Positions 1 to 6,221 are shown, counted from the first letter of the stretch. The stretch: DNA of 7,308 bases from a bacterium (GCA_029548585.1 JAKPNC010000176.1:1-7308), one strand, 5' to 3'. A program made the numbers and translations. The notes: generated by a model not told the origin, from the sequence alone.

Positions 1-785
1 CTATGGAAGCCTTCAATTCACTGAAGGATCTGACAGCTAAAAGCCTTGGAGAAAAGACCCCCGAGCTTGTTATCTGGCCGGAAGGGAGCCTTCCCGGAGT
101 ACTGGATGAATACCCTGAAGCAAAAAGGGAAGTCGAACTAATGTCGGCATCGCGTTGCCTTCATATCCTTTTCGGAACATTCACGAGAGCCGGCGAAGGT
201 TCATATAATTCCGCTGTTATGATTGGAAATAGAAAGATTCAGGTTTACAGGAAGAATCATCTTGTTCCTTACGGTGAGTTCATACCCGGCGGGCGTTACA
301 AAGCCGTGAGGGATGCCTTCGAGAAAATCGCGGGATATGTGCCTGACATAAGGCACGGTTCGGGCCAGATGCCAATGGTTCTCAACGGAAAGCATTTCGC
401 CCCCCTCATATGTTTTGAAAACATATTTCCCGGGATGACCAGGGTCCTTGACGACAATGGAGCAGGTGCCTTCATGGTCATAACAAATGATTCGTGGTAC
501 GGACACGCAGGCAAATCACAACACTTTGCGCACAATTTCCTGAGGGCCGCGGAAAGCCGGAAATACTTCGTACAGGCCGCACTTTCAGGTATAAGCGGAA
601 TTGTGCCTCCTGGAGGAAGATCAATAATTTCCGGAAGAAACGGAGTTGAAACGGGAGAAGGCCCCGGGATTATCTTTTACCGGGTGCCGCTCATGGAGGG
701 AAGAAGCCTCTACTCCAGAACCGGAGACATGCCATTATTCCTTGCCGGAGTTTTTTTAATGGGAGCATTGATATGCAGAAGATAA
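1..785 (+). CDS. lnt: Apolipoprotein N-acyltransferase, 5'-truncated by window edge
   Basis: Lnt adds the third acyl chain to the N-terminal cysteine of lipoproteins at the periplasmic face of the inner membrane, the last step of lipoprotein maturation in diderm bacteria. The frame is open to the left edge, and the first Met at position 3 is internal. The visible 260 residues are most of the nitrilase-like domain plus the last membrane helix. Counting from that Met, the catalytic triad is present: Glu27 in WPEGSLP, Lys84 in YRKNHLVPYGE and Cys137 in LICFEN. The second-shell residues Glu92 and Glu139 are also there. NDSWYG (162-167), RAAESRKY and a following PPGGR match conserved parts of the family. 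A hydrophobic stretch at about 243-257 followed by two Arg is the final transmembrane helix. The N-terminal membrane helices lie outside the window. The stop falls 13 bases inside rnc, so the two genes are probably co-transcribed and translationally coupled. The enzyme looks intact and active. Confidence 0.95.
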   Translation, partial: MEAFNSLKDLTAKSLGEKTPELVIWPEGSLPGVLDEYPEAKREVELMSASRCLHILFGTFTRAGEGSYNSAVMIGNRKIQVYRKNHLVPYGEFIPGGRYKAVRDAFEKIAGYVPDIRHGSGQMPMVLNGKHFAPLICFENIFPGMTRVLDDNGAGAFMVITNDSWYGHAGKSQHFAHNFLRAAESRKYFVQAALSGISGIVPPGGRSIISGRNGVETGEGPGIIFYRVPLMEGRSLYSRTGDMPLFLAGVFLMGALICRR

Positions 786-1450
786 GAATACTTGAGAAAA
801 AGGCTGGTTATCAGTTCAAAAAGAAGGCGCTTCTGGAAAGGGCGCTCACTCATTCCTCCTACGACAGGGATTCCTGCTATGAGAGGCTTGAGTTTCTCGG
901 GGACATTGTGCTCGATGCGATAGTCGGGATCCATCTTTTCAAAGCTTACCCGGATTCAAGCGAGTCTTTCCTGACGGACCTTAAATCCGCCTATGTCAAC
1001 AGCAGGAACCTTCATGATACGGGGATGAAACTGAAGCTCCATGATTTCATCAACTTCAACAATTACGAACTTCCTAAGTTGGATGATTTCGTCGAGGCCT
1101 TTATCGGGGCGCTTTACCTTGACGGAGGCTGGAAGAATACGGAAAAATTCGTAAAGAAGTTTATCCTCAGCAGGAAGCTGGAACCGATGAGCAATCACAA
1201 GAATATCCTTTCAATGGTAGCGAAAAAATGCTTCGGTTCAATTCCCGTCTATACCCTTGTGAAAGAAAGCGGCCCGTCCCACAGGAAGGTATACCGGTTC
1301 AAGGTCAAAATCCTCGGGAAACGGTACGCCGGTTACGGAAAGGCGACCTGCAAGAAGGATGCCGAAATGAAGGCCGCAGACGACCTTCTTTCAAAGCTGA
1401 AGAAGCACGTCTCTTCGGTTGCCGGCCTTACCGGAAGAAATAACCCGTGA
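773..1450 (+). CDS. rnc: Ribonuclease III
   Basis: Cytoplasmic endonuclease that cleaves double-stranded RNA, processing rRNA precursors and some mRNAs. The 225-residue protein has a nuclease domain (about 1-135) and a double-stranded-RNA-binding domain (about 141-211, ending in the KKDAEMKAADDLLSKL helix). The signature YERLEFLGD (36-44) supplies Glu37, Glu40 and Asp44. DDFVEAFIGALYLDGG (104-119) supplies Asp105 and Glu108. The acidic catalytic set is therefore complete. Two oddities are seen. The residue after GD is Ile45, where the family nearly always has Ser or Ala. The segment between about Leu87 and Asp104 is shorter than in E. coli-type enzymes. The start ATG is preceded by GGGAG at a suitable distance and overlaps the end of lnt by 13 bases. 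The gene ends five bases before the convergent yidC stop. The family call is secure; the effect of the short loop is unknown. Confidence 0.96.
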   Translation: MQKIRILEKKAGYQFKKKALLERALTHSSYDRDSCYERLEFLGDIVLDAIVGIHLFKAYPDSSESFLTDLKSAYVNSRNLHDTGMKLKLHDFINFNNYELPKLDDFVEAFIGALYLDGGWKNTEKFVKKFILSRKLEPMSNHKNILSMVAKKCFGSIPVYTLVKESGPSHRKVYRFKVKILGKRYAGYGKATCKKDAEMKAADDLLSKLKKHVSSVAGLTGRNNP

Positions 1451-1455
1451 CTCCC

Positions 1456-3015
1456 CTACTTTTTGTGGATGAAATACTGCTCCACGAGCCCTGCAAGGTT
1501 CATTGTCACCCAGTAAAGGAGAAGTCCCGAAGAAAAGTTGTAGAAGAGAAAGAGGAACATGACAGGCATCATGTAGGTCAGGGTCTTCTGAGACGGTTCC
1601 TGCGGGGTAAGCTTCTGCTGAAAGAAGGATGTGGCAGCCATAAGCACCGGAAGCAGGTTCAGGTTGAATCCGCCAAACTGAGCGATCGTATCCGGCACCG
1701 ACAGGTCCCTGATCCAGAGGCCGAAAGTTGCGCCCCGGAAGAAAATGGAGCTCCTGAGGGCGAGAAAGAAACCGATGAAAATTGGAAACTGGAGCAGCAT
1801 GGGGATGCATCCTCCAAGGGGGTTGATCTTGTAGTCCTTGTAAAGGCTCATCATCTCCTTCTGCATCTGCTGGGGATTATCCTTGTACTTTTTCTGTATC
1901 TCCTGAAGATAAGGTCTCAGCTTCTGAAGCGATTTCATGGACTTCAGGCTGTTTTTTGTCAGAGGGAAGAAGAGTATCTTGATTATGAGAGTAAGGATGA
2001 TTATTGCCCATCCCCAGTTTGGAACAACCCTGTGTATGTAAGATAAGAGCTGGAAGAGGAACCTTCCCATCGAAGCAAAGAACCCGCTTCCGAATACTTC
2101 TTTTTCTTCGATTTCGGATTTTGCAACGAAATAATCTGAGGGTCCGGCATAAAAGGATATGGAGATTTCTTCAGTATTCTTTCCGGAAAATGCAAGATCA
2201 TTCCACTTGAAACCGTAAGTGACACGATTCTCCTGCCTGCGGACAAATCCGTCAGCTTCCCTGCCGGGCTTGACAAAGAGGAGGGAGTATCCCTGCTTCA
2301 GGGCTATCCACTCGGTTTTCTTGTAAAATGTTTCCCCCTTAAGCCTTGCGGGATTCAGCCTGACGGTTTCCTCTGGTGTCCGGAGAAGTATCTCGGGAGG
2401 CGTGAATTCTTTACCGCCCCTGCGATTGGGCGGAGCCGTCTGCATGCTTCCCGCTTCCATGGTGTAAGATACCGGTTCGGACATGGCGGCTTTTGGGCCG
2501 GAGATCCTTATGATCGCGGAGAATGTGTGATTATCTCCGGGAAGAATAATGCTTTTTTCAACCTGCATGGCTCCGTCCTCAGGACCCGTTAACACAATTT
2601 TTCCGGATTCCCGGTCGAGATCTGCTTTGTATGCGTGGTTTCCGTTTTGTAAGGCGGAATCCGCAAGAAGGGAAGTTCCTTCGAGGATTGAAAAGAAATC
2701 CTCCCCCTTTCTCTGGTATTTGCGTATGCCAATGCTGGATATGGAGCCGTTTTCCGGGTTAATGCCCAGGATGTATCTTCCATCATCGTACTCAATCGTC
2801 CGGCCGGTTTTTTCCGGAACTCTGTCTGTGCTTTCCGGGACTGTCCCTGGCTGGATGGCAGATGTTTCAGATTCCGTTTCCGATGCAATCCCGGCCGGTT
2901 TTTTCTGAACGGGGATCACCGCATGCTTTGCCTGGATCCTGCCGAAAACCATGATTATGATTATTGCAAGCGCGAAAGCTATTATAAGGCGGACTTCTTC
3001 TTTTATTTTATCCAT
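1456..3015 (-). CDS. yidC: Membrane protein insertase YidC
   Basis: YidC inserts and folds inner-membrane proteins, alone or with SecYEG. The 519 residues are usual for a Gram-negative YidC. An N-terminal transmembrane helix lies at about 9-25. A Pro/Ser/Thr/Glu-rich linker follows at about 38-72, then the large periplasmic beta domain (about 73-310). The conserved insertase core fills the C-terminal third. Core motifs are NWGWAIIILTLIIK (333-346), FFPLTK, the cytoplasmic helical hairpin (KYKDNPQQMQKEMM, about 376-389), KINPLGGCIPMLLQFPIF (396-413) and NFSSGLLLYW (493-502). The positive residue of the substrate groove, Arg366 in E. coli, appears to be Lys346 here, a conservative change known in other lineages. 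The C-terminus is short and basic (IHKK). The start overlaps the yidD stop by 13 bases with only a weak ribosome binding site, so translational coupling is likely. It is the last gene of the rpmH cluster and meets rnc tail to tail. Confidence 0.97.
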   Translation of the reverse strand: MDKIKEEVRLIIAFALAIIIIMVFGRIQAKHAVIPVQKKPAGIASETESETSAIQPGTVPESTDRVPEKTGRTIEYDDGRYILGINPENGSISSIGIRKYQRKGEDFFSILEGTSLLADSALQNGNHAYKADLDRESGKIVLTGPEDGAMQVEKSIILPGDNHTFSAIIRISGPKAAMSEPVSYTMEAGSMQTAPPNRRGGKEFTPPEILLRTPEETVRLNPARLKGETFYKKTEWIALKQGYSLLFVKPGREADGFVRRQENRVTYGFKWNDLAFSGKNTEEISISFYAGPSDYFVAKSEIEEKEVFGSGFFASMGRFLFQLLSYIHRVVPNWGWAIIILTLIIKILFFPLTKNSLKSMKSLQKLRPYLQEIQKKYKDNPQQMQKEMMSLYKDYKINPLGGCIPMLLQFPIFIGFFLALRSSIFFRGATFGLWIRDLSVPDTIAQFGGFNLNLLPVLMAATSFFQQKLTPQEPSQKTLTYMMPVMFLFLFYNFSSGLLLYWVTMNLAGLVEQYFIHKK

Positions 3016-3221
3016 TTTTCCAGAGGATCAAACCCCCCCTTGTTGAAAGGATGGCACCTTGCCAGCCTTCTTAATCCTGTAAAAAAACCTTTCCATCCGT
3101 GTTTTTCAACTGCCTGGGCCATGAAGGAAGAACAACTTGGATAGAACCTGCAGCGGTTTCCGAGAAGAGGTGATATGGTTGACTGGTACAGTCTTATGAG
3201 AAAGAGCAACATATTCCTCAT
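3003..3221 (-). CDS. yidD: Membrane protein insertion efficiency factor YidD
   Basis: Small membrane-associated protein of 72 residues that helps YidC-dependent insertion; its exact biochemical role is not settled. The family pattern is complete: an N-terminal amphipathic or hydrophobic stretch (MLLFLIRLYQSTISPLLG), then CRFYPSCSSF (24-33), a helix with EKHGWKGFFTGLRRLARC, and the closing HPFNKGGFDPLEKW. The three conserved cysteines are at 24, 30 and 56. The ATG shares four bases (ATGA) with the rnpA stop, and the 3' end overlaps yidC by 13 bases. It therefore sits in its standard place between rnpA and yidC in a tightly coupled operon. Confidence 0.96.
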   Translation of the reverse strand: MRNMLLFLIRLYQSTISPLLGNRCRFYPSCSSFMAQAVEKHGWKGFFTGLRRLARCHPFNKGGFDPLEKWIK

Positions 3222-3502
3222 CTTATCATGCCCGATATTTTTTCCAGTTCTCCGGTAAGCTTGCCTGCATCCGAAACAACGAGGGGAGGCTTGATTACGA
3301 AAATGTAATCCCCCGTCTTGAATTTCCTGCGCCAGTACTCCCTTATTATCCTCTTCCCGAAATTTCTCTGAGATGGATTTCCGGATGTATGCCTTGATAT
3401 AAACCCTATTTTATACCCGGCTGACCGTGCGTAATAAAGGTTGAAGAGCGATGTCCTGCACCTGCTTCCTCCGGACATTATCTCTCTGACTTTTTTCTTC
3501 AT
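3218..3502 (-). CDS. rnpA: Ribonuclease P protein component, short and divergent
   Basis: RnpA is the protein subunit of RNase P, which matures the 5' ends of tRNAs together with the catalytic RNA. The 94-residue product is short for the family (usually about 110-130). Support comes from position between rpmH and yidD and from a recognisable core: YKIGFISRHTSGNPSQRN (30-47), then GKRIIREYWRR (49-59), which matches the conserved basic helix. A small beta strand, DYIFVIKPP (65-73), follows as expected. The usual RNR motif reads Arg46-Asn47-Phe48 here, losing the second Arg, and the C-terminal part is short. The start ATG forms TGATG with the rpmH stop. Upstream in frame there are only 13 codons (ending Ala-Cys-Arg-Leu) before a stop, with no ATG, GTG or TTG. 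Those residues resemble a family N-terminus, so a non-standard start such as the adjacent CTG cannot be excluded. Translation is probably coupled to rpmH. Confidence 0.88.
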   Translation of the reverse strand: MKKKVREIMSGGSRCRTSLFNLYYARSAGYKIGFISRHTSGNPSQRNFGKRIIREYWRRKFKTGDYIFVIKPPLVVSDAGKLTGELEKISGMIR

Positions 3503-3636
3503 CAGGCGGCAAGCTTTTTCCTCCCTTTCCTTCTCCTTGCGTTAAGTACCTTCCTGCCTCCGACAGTCTTCATTCTTGCCCTGAATCCCAGTCTTTTTTT
3601 TCTTCTTCTTTTATGCGGGTTATAGGTAAAAGACAT
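3502..3636 (-). CDS. rpmH: 50S ribosomal protein L34
   Basis: Small, very basic ribosomal protein of the large subunit. Translating the minus strand gives 44 residues beginning MSFTYNPHKRRRKKRLGF, then RARMKTVGGRKVLNARRRKG and RKKLAA. The GFRARM and GGRKVL motifs and the length are diagnostic of L34. The N-terminus (SFTYNPHKRRRKK) differs from the more common MKRTFQPS type, but the NPHKRR pattern is a known variant. A good ribosome binding site, AAAAGGAG at 3643-3650, sits just upstream. The TGA stop shares one base with the rnpA ATG (TGATG). This is the first gene of the rpmH-rnpA-yidD-yidC cluster. Confidence 0.97.
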   Translation of the reverse strand: MSFTYNPHKRRRKKRLGFRARMKTVGGRKVLNARRRKGRKKLAA

Positions 3637-3661
3637 CTCTCTCTCCTTTTTATAAATCTTT

Positions 3662-3698
3662 GCCGGCCATGTTTTTAAGTTGTCCTGCCCAGGCCGGC
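3662..3698 (-). promoter_or_regulatory. GC-rich inverted repeat in the rpmH 5' leader
   Basis: GCCGGCC and its perfect complement GGCCGGC flank a 23-base spacer. On the minus-strand transcript the first arm would begin almost at the predicted transcription start (about 3698-3701), and the second arm ends some 12 bases before the rpmH ribosome binding site. No T-run follows the second arm, so a rho-independent terminator for surE is unlikely. It may stabilise the 5' end of the mRNA or act as a control element for ribosomal protein synthesis; both are inference. Confidence 0.45.
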
Positions 3699-3705
3699 GA
3701 CATAT

Positions 3706-3734
3706 ATTATATTACTAAAAGCCGATTTCTTCAA
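3706..3734 (-). promoter_or_regulatory. Sigma70-type promoter for the rpmH-rnpA-yidD-yidC operon
   Basis: On the minus strand a perfect TATAAT (-10, 3706-3711) lies 17 bases downstream of TTGAAG (-35, 3729-3734; four of six consensus bases). The -35 is inside the last codons of surE and the -10 is just past its stop. The predicted start at about 3698-3701 gives a leader of roughly 62-65 bases before rpmH. The spacing, the perfect -10 and the gene position make this the most convincing promoter in the window. Confidence 0.75.
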
Positions 3735-4482
3735 ATTTATCTTTCTTCATCGTGTTCCGGAAGTCCCGGTCCGTGAGATTCAGGTGGAGAGGCGTGACAG
3801 AAACGAAGCAATTTCTGACGGCTTCGGCGTCGCTTCCGTTCTCGCCGTCCACTTCCTTGAAAATGCCCTTGAGCCAGAAATAAGAATTGCCTCTCGGGTC
3901 GCTTCTCTCCTCGTATTCTTCCTCGAACCTCGATTCGCTCTGGTAGGTAACCTTTATTCCCCGTATCCTATCCGCCTTGCAGTTTGGCACGTTTATATTC
4001 AACATGGTATCTTTCGGCATCTTCATCCGGGAGAGCCCCCTGATTATGCGGGATGTTACCGATGCCGCCGAATCGAACTCGAAATCCCCCGAAGCGTCAA
4101 CGGAAACCGCAATGGAAGGAATGCCGAGTATAGCCCCCTCGGCCGCGGCAGAGACCGTCCCGGAATAGAGTACGTCCATGCCTATGTTGGCACCGGGATT
4201 AATGCCGGATACAAGAAGGTCTGGCTTCTCTTTAAGGATGGAGCTGACACCTATCTTGACGCAGTCGACAGGCGTCCCGTTTACAACGAAAGCTTTGAAC
4301 CCGCCTTCAATATCAAGATGTCTTATCTTGAGGGGCGAGAATATGTTTATGGCGTGGGCTACCGCGCTTTTTTCAGTCTCCGGCACTATGACAGAGACTT
4401 CTCCGAGCTTTACCAGGTGGTTCCAGAGTATCTTCAGGCCATCGGAATATAATCCGTCGTCGTTAGTAAGGAGTATACGCAT
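3715..4482 (-). CDS. surE: 5'/3'-nucleotidase SurE
   Basis: Metal-dependent cytoplasmic phosphatase that removes phosphate from nucleoside 5'- and 3'-monophosphates and often from short polyphosphate, linked to stationary-phase survival. The 255 residues are the normal length. The protein opens with the hallmark MRILLTNDDG, giving Asp8 and Asp9. The other metal ligands, Ser39 (in EKSAVAHAI) and Asn95 (in SGINPGANIG), are at the positions expected for the family. NGTPVDCV (68-75) and YSGTVSAAAEG (106-116) are also conserved. The start is set by the MRILLTNDDG N-terminus; the upstream GGAAAAG is a modest ribosome binding site. The gene lies 31 bases downstream of tRNA-Ala on the same strand, so it may be carried on a tRNA read-through transcript. 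Its 3' end hosts the rpmH promoter. In many Gram-negatives surE sits with pcm or truD; neither is here. Confidence 0.97.
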   Translation of the reverse strand: MRILLTNDDGLYSDGLKILWNHLVKLGEVSVIVPETEKSAVAHAINIFSPLKIRHLDIEGGFKAFVVNGTPVDCVKIGVSSILKEKPDLLVSGINPGANIGMDVLYSGTVSAAAEGAILGIPSIAVSVDASGDFEFDSAASVTSRIIRGLSRMKMPKDTMLNINVPNCKADRIRGIKVTYQSESRFEEEYEERSDPRGNSYFWLKGIFKEVDGENGSDAEAVRNCFVSVTPLHLNLTDRDFRNTMKKDKFEEIGF

Positions 4483-4513
4483 CTTTTCCAGCGCTTTCCC
4501 TGACTTATGGGAG

Positions 4514-4585
4514 TGGAGCAGACCGGAGTTGAACCGGCAACCTTCCGCATGCGAAGCGGACGCTCTCCCATTGAGCCACTGCCCC
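4514..4585 (-). tRNA. tRNA-Ala (anticodon CGC, codon GCG)
   Basis: The minus strand folds into a complete 72-base cloverleaf. The acceptor stem is GGGGCAG paired with CTGCTCC, followed by discriminator A. The D stem is GCTC/GAGC. The anticodon stem TCCGC/GCGGA encloses the loop TTCGCAT, giving anticodon CGC at 4551-4553. The T arm is GCCGG-TTCAACT-CCGGT. The third acceptor pair is G3-U70, the classic identity element of alanine tRNA, which supports the anticodon reading. The 3' CCA is not encoded (CTC follows the discriminator), so CCA must be added by nucleotidyltransferase. It lies upstream of surE on the same strand and downstream of the MATE gene. Confidence 0.96.
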
Positions 4586-4602
4586 GTTTTCTCATTTTAC
4601 CG

Positions 4603-4631
4603 ATTTAATGCGGCCCGCGACTGATTGCCAG
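4603..4631 (-). promoter_or_regulatory. Weak candidate promoter for tRNA-Ala and surE
   Basis: On the minus strand CTGGCA (4626-4631) and TTAAAT (4603-4608) are separated by 17 bases; each matches four of six sigma70 consensus positions. The predicted start would lie 10-15 bases before the tRNA 5' end. The spacer is GC-rich and part of the element overlaps an inverted repeat, so this is only a candidate. It is listed because some promoter for the tRNA is expected in this 77-base gap. Confidence 0.3.
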
Positions 4632-4636
4632 GGCCG
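4611..4636 (-). terminator. Inverted repeat after the MATE gene, possible terminator
   Basis: CGGCCC and GGGCCG flank a 14-base spacer in the gap between the MATE stop and tRNA-Ala. On the minus strand the hairpin would form about 27 bases after the MATE stop. It is not followed by a T-run, so it is not a typical rho-independent terminator. It could be a weak terminator, an RNA-stabilising hairpin, or chance. Confidence 0.3.
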
Positions 4637-4662
4637 AGGTATTATTTTACTACAGGAAGAGA

Positions 4663-6054
4663 TCAAGCGCAACTTTCTTCCATGATACTTCTGTGTCTCA
4701 CATACACGGATTTCCATCTTGCCGTCCTGAAATAGGCCAGGATTGCAATGCACATCAGTGCGTCGGAAGCGTTTATCCCGAGCCATATTCCGTTTGTTCC
4801 CATCCCGGTTTTAAGGGACAGGAAGTAAGCGAGCGGAATCCTGACGGCAAGGGAAAAGAATCCCACCAAAACGGTTGGAAAAGCCGTATCTCCAACACCG
4901 GTCAGGCCCCTCTGGATAATCATTGAAACGCCGAGGAAGGGGAAGGTTATCATCACGTATCTCAGGAATGTACCTCCGGTTGACACCACGGTGGAATTAT
5001 TGTTGAAAACCGAGATTATCCACGGGGCGAAAAGGAAGATAAGTATGACTGCGGGCGCGAGAAGAAGCTCGTACAACCTTATCGAAAGCATCATGCTTTT
5101 TTTTGCCCGGTCTTCCTTGTCCGCTCCCATGTTCTGTCCCATGAGAATTGCAGACGCGTTTGCAAACCCGAAACCGGGAACCACAAGAAGCATCCTTATC
5201 TTGGCTCCCACTCCGTATGCCGCAAGTACCTCGGGTCCGTGAAAAGCTATCAGCCTGGTGAGAAAAAGAAGGGATATATTGTTCATAAGCAACTGGGCGG
5301 AAGAAAAGAAGCCGATGCTCATAATCCTCTTGATGAAAACGGGAAATATCCCCAGATGCTTAAACGAGAGGCTGAGCCCCTCTTTCTTTCTGAAAAGAAT
5401 TATCACTATCGTTGCGAATCCGACGAATCTGCTGAAGGCTGTTGTCAGGGCAGAACCTGCGACTTCCATACGGGGAAAGATTCCTATCCCGAATATCAGC
5501 AGGGGATCGAGAATTAAGTTTATGATGTTGGCGGCAATAAGGACATACATCGGGGTTTTTGCGTCTCCGGCGCCTCTCATTGCCTGGTTAAGGGAAACGT
5601 GAAAGAAAAGGAAACCCGAAGATAAAAAGCTTATTTTAAGGTAGGGCTTCGCAGTTTCAAGAACCTGGCCGGTCGCACCGAAAAGCAGAAGGAGTTTTTC
5701 CACACAGAAGATGCCTGTAAGGGCCAGAAGGAACCAGAAGAAAACGGAAAGAAATATTGTTTGCCATAGTACCTGGCTGGCGCTTTCGTAGTCTTTTTTT
5801 CCCACAAAGTGGGATATAAGGGCGACGGTGCCGGTTGTGACCCCGGTTGTGCAAATAGTTATAAGAGTGAGAACCATTACCGATACGGAAAGTCCTGCAA
5901 GGGCTATGTGTCCGAGCTTTCCTACAAAGAAAAGGTCTACCACCGAAAACATGTTGATGAGAAATCCGCCGGCCATCATGGGAAGGGCAAGGTGGAAAAT
6001 GCCGGATTTTACATCAATCTCAGTGAGATCAACTTCGTCTTTCAACTTTTTCAT
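4663..6054 (-). CDS. MATE family multidrug/cation-coupled efflux transporter
   Basis: Inner-membrane antiporter of the MATE family (NorM/DinF-like), which uses a Na+ or H+ gradient to export organic cations or metabolites; the substrate cannot be told from sequence. The 463 residues contain about twelve hydrophobic helices in two related halves. Diagnostic segments are ALPMMAGGFLINMFSVVD with FFVGKLG in helix 1 (Asp40, the likely cation-coupling acid), GDAKTPMYVL with INLILDPLLIFG near the middle of the first half, and RGLTGVGDTAFPT in the second half. The start chosen is the ATG at 6052-6054 (MKKLKDEVDL), because a strong GGAGGAG ribosome binding site precedes it. The frame continues to an ATG at 6204, but those 50 extra codons would cover both divergent promoters and do not look like a MATE N-terminus. 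It is divergent from mtlD and upstream of tRNA-Ala. Confidence 0.93.
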   Translation of the reverse strand: MKKLKDEVDLTEIDVKSGIFHLALPMMAGGFLINMFSVVDLFFVGKLGHIALAGLSVSVMVLTLITICTTGVTTGTVALISHFVGKKDYESASQVLWQTIFLSVFFWFLLALTGIFCVEKLLLLFGATGQVLETAKPYLKISFLSSGFLFFHVSLNQAMRGAGDAKTPMYVLIAANIINLILDPLLIFGIGIFPRMEVAGSALTTAFSRFVGFATIVIILFRKKEGLSLSFKHLGIFPVFIKRIMSIGFFSSAQLLMNNISLLFLTRLIAFHGPEVLAAYGVGAKIRMLLVVPGFGFANASAILMGQNMGADKEDRAKKSMMLSIRLYELLLAPAVILIFLFAPWIISVFNNNSTVVSTGGTFLRYVMITFPFLGVSMIIQRGLTGVGDTAFPTVLVGFFSLAVRIPLAYFLSLKTGMGTNGIWLGINASDALMCIAILAYFRTARWKSVYVRHRSIMEESCA

Positions 6055-6079
6055 TATCTCCTCCAAAAAACAAAAGGTT

Positions 6080-6108
6080 ATTATAAACCAAAAAGAGCAG
6101 GAAGTGAA
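6080..6108 (-). promoter_or_regulatory. Promoter for the MATE transporter gene
   Basis: On the minus strand TTCACT (-35, 6103-6108; four of six consensus bases) and a perfect TATAAT (-10, 6080-6085) are separated by 17 bases. The predicted start at about 6073 gives a leader of about 19 bases with the GGAGGAG ribosome binding site. It is also the main reason to reject the longer frame from 6204. Confidence 0.65.
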
Positions 6109-6130
6109 ATAGGCGGCTCCCGAAAAAAAG

Positions 6131-6159
6131 TTGGATGCAGGCTTACTTTGGGATATACT
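6131..6159 (+). promoter_or_regulatory. Candidate promoter for mtlD
   Basis: TTGGAT (-35, 6131-6136) and TATACT (-10, 6154-6159) are 17 bases apart. The -10 matches five of six consensus bases, the -35 only three. Transcription would start near 6166, just before a strong hairpin, leaving a leader of about 56 bases. A weak -35 would fit a gene that needs an activator, but no operator is recognised. Confidence 0.5.
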
Positions 6160-6170
6160 TAATAAGTGTT

Positions 6171-6187
6171 GCCCGGAGCGGCCGGGC
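6171..6187 (+). promoter_or_regulatory. Compact GC hairpin in the mtlD 5' leader
   Basis: GCCCGG and CCGGGC form a perfect six-base-pair stem around the five-base loop AGCGG. It begins about five bases after the predicted mtlD transcription start and ends some 34 bases before the TTG. No T-run follows, so it is not a simple attenuator. As DNA it is also a short dyad that a repressor could bind. Its function is unknown. Confidence 0.45.
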
Positions 6188-6221
6188 AGTATAGGCAATT
6201 TCAACTAACGGGGGATTTGTT

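Noticed and set aside
1420..1435. CCGG-CCTTA-CCGG small hairpin near the end of rnc as a terminator
   Set aside because: It has only four base pairs, lies inside the coding region and has no T-run after it.
1447..2046. 199-codon open frame on the plus strand
   Set aside because: It is antisense to the conserved core of yidC, has a low-complexity charged composition, and resembles no family I know; it is a shadow frame.
3650..3670. Six-codon leader reading frame (Met-Ala-Gly-Lys-Asp-Leu) before rpmH
   Set aside because: It has no well-spaced ribosome binding site and no run of regulatory codons, so it is most likely chance.
3784..4452. 222-codon open frame on the plus strand
   Set aside because: It lies entirely antisense to surE, whose motifs are fully conserved, and has no recognisable domain.
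6055..6204. Upstream 50-codon extension of the MATE gene to an ATG at 6204
   Set aside because: It covers the divergent promoters and the mtlD leader, has no good ribosome binding site, and the ATG at 6054 has GGAGGAG and gives a normal MATE N-terminus.
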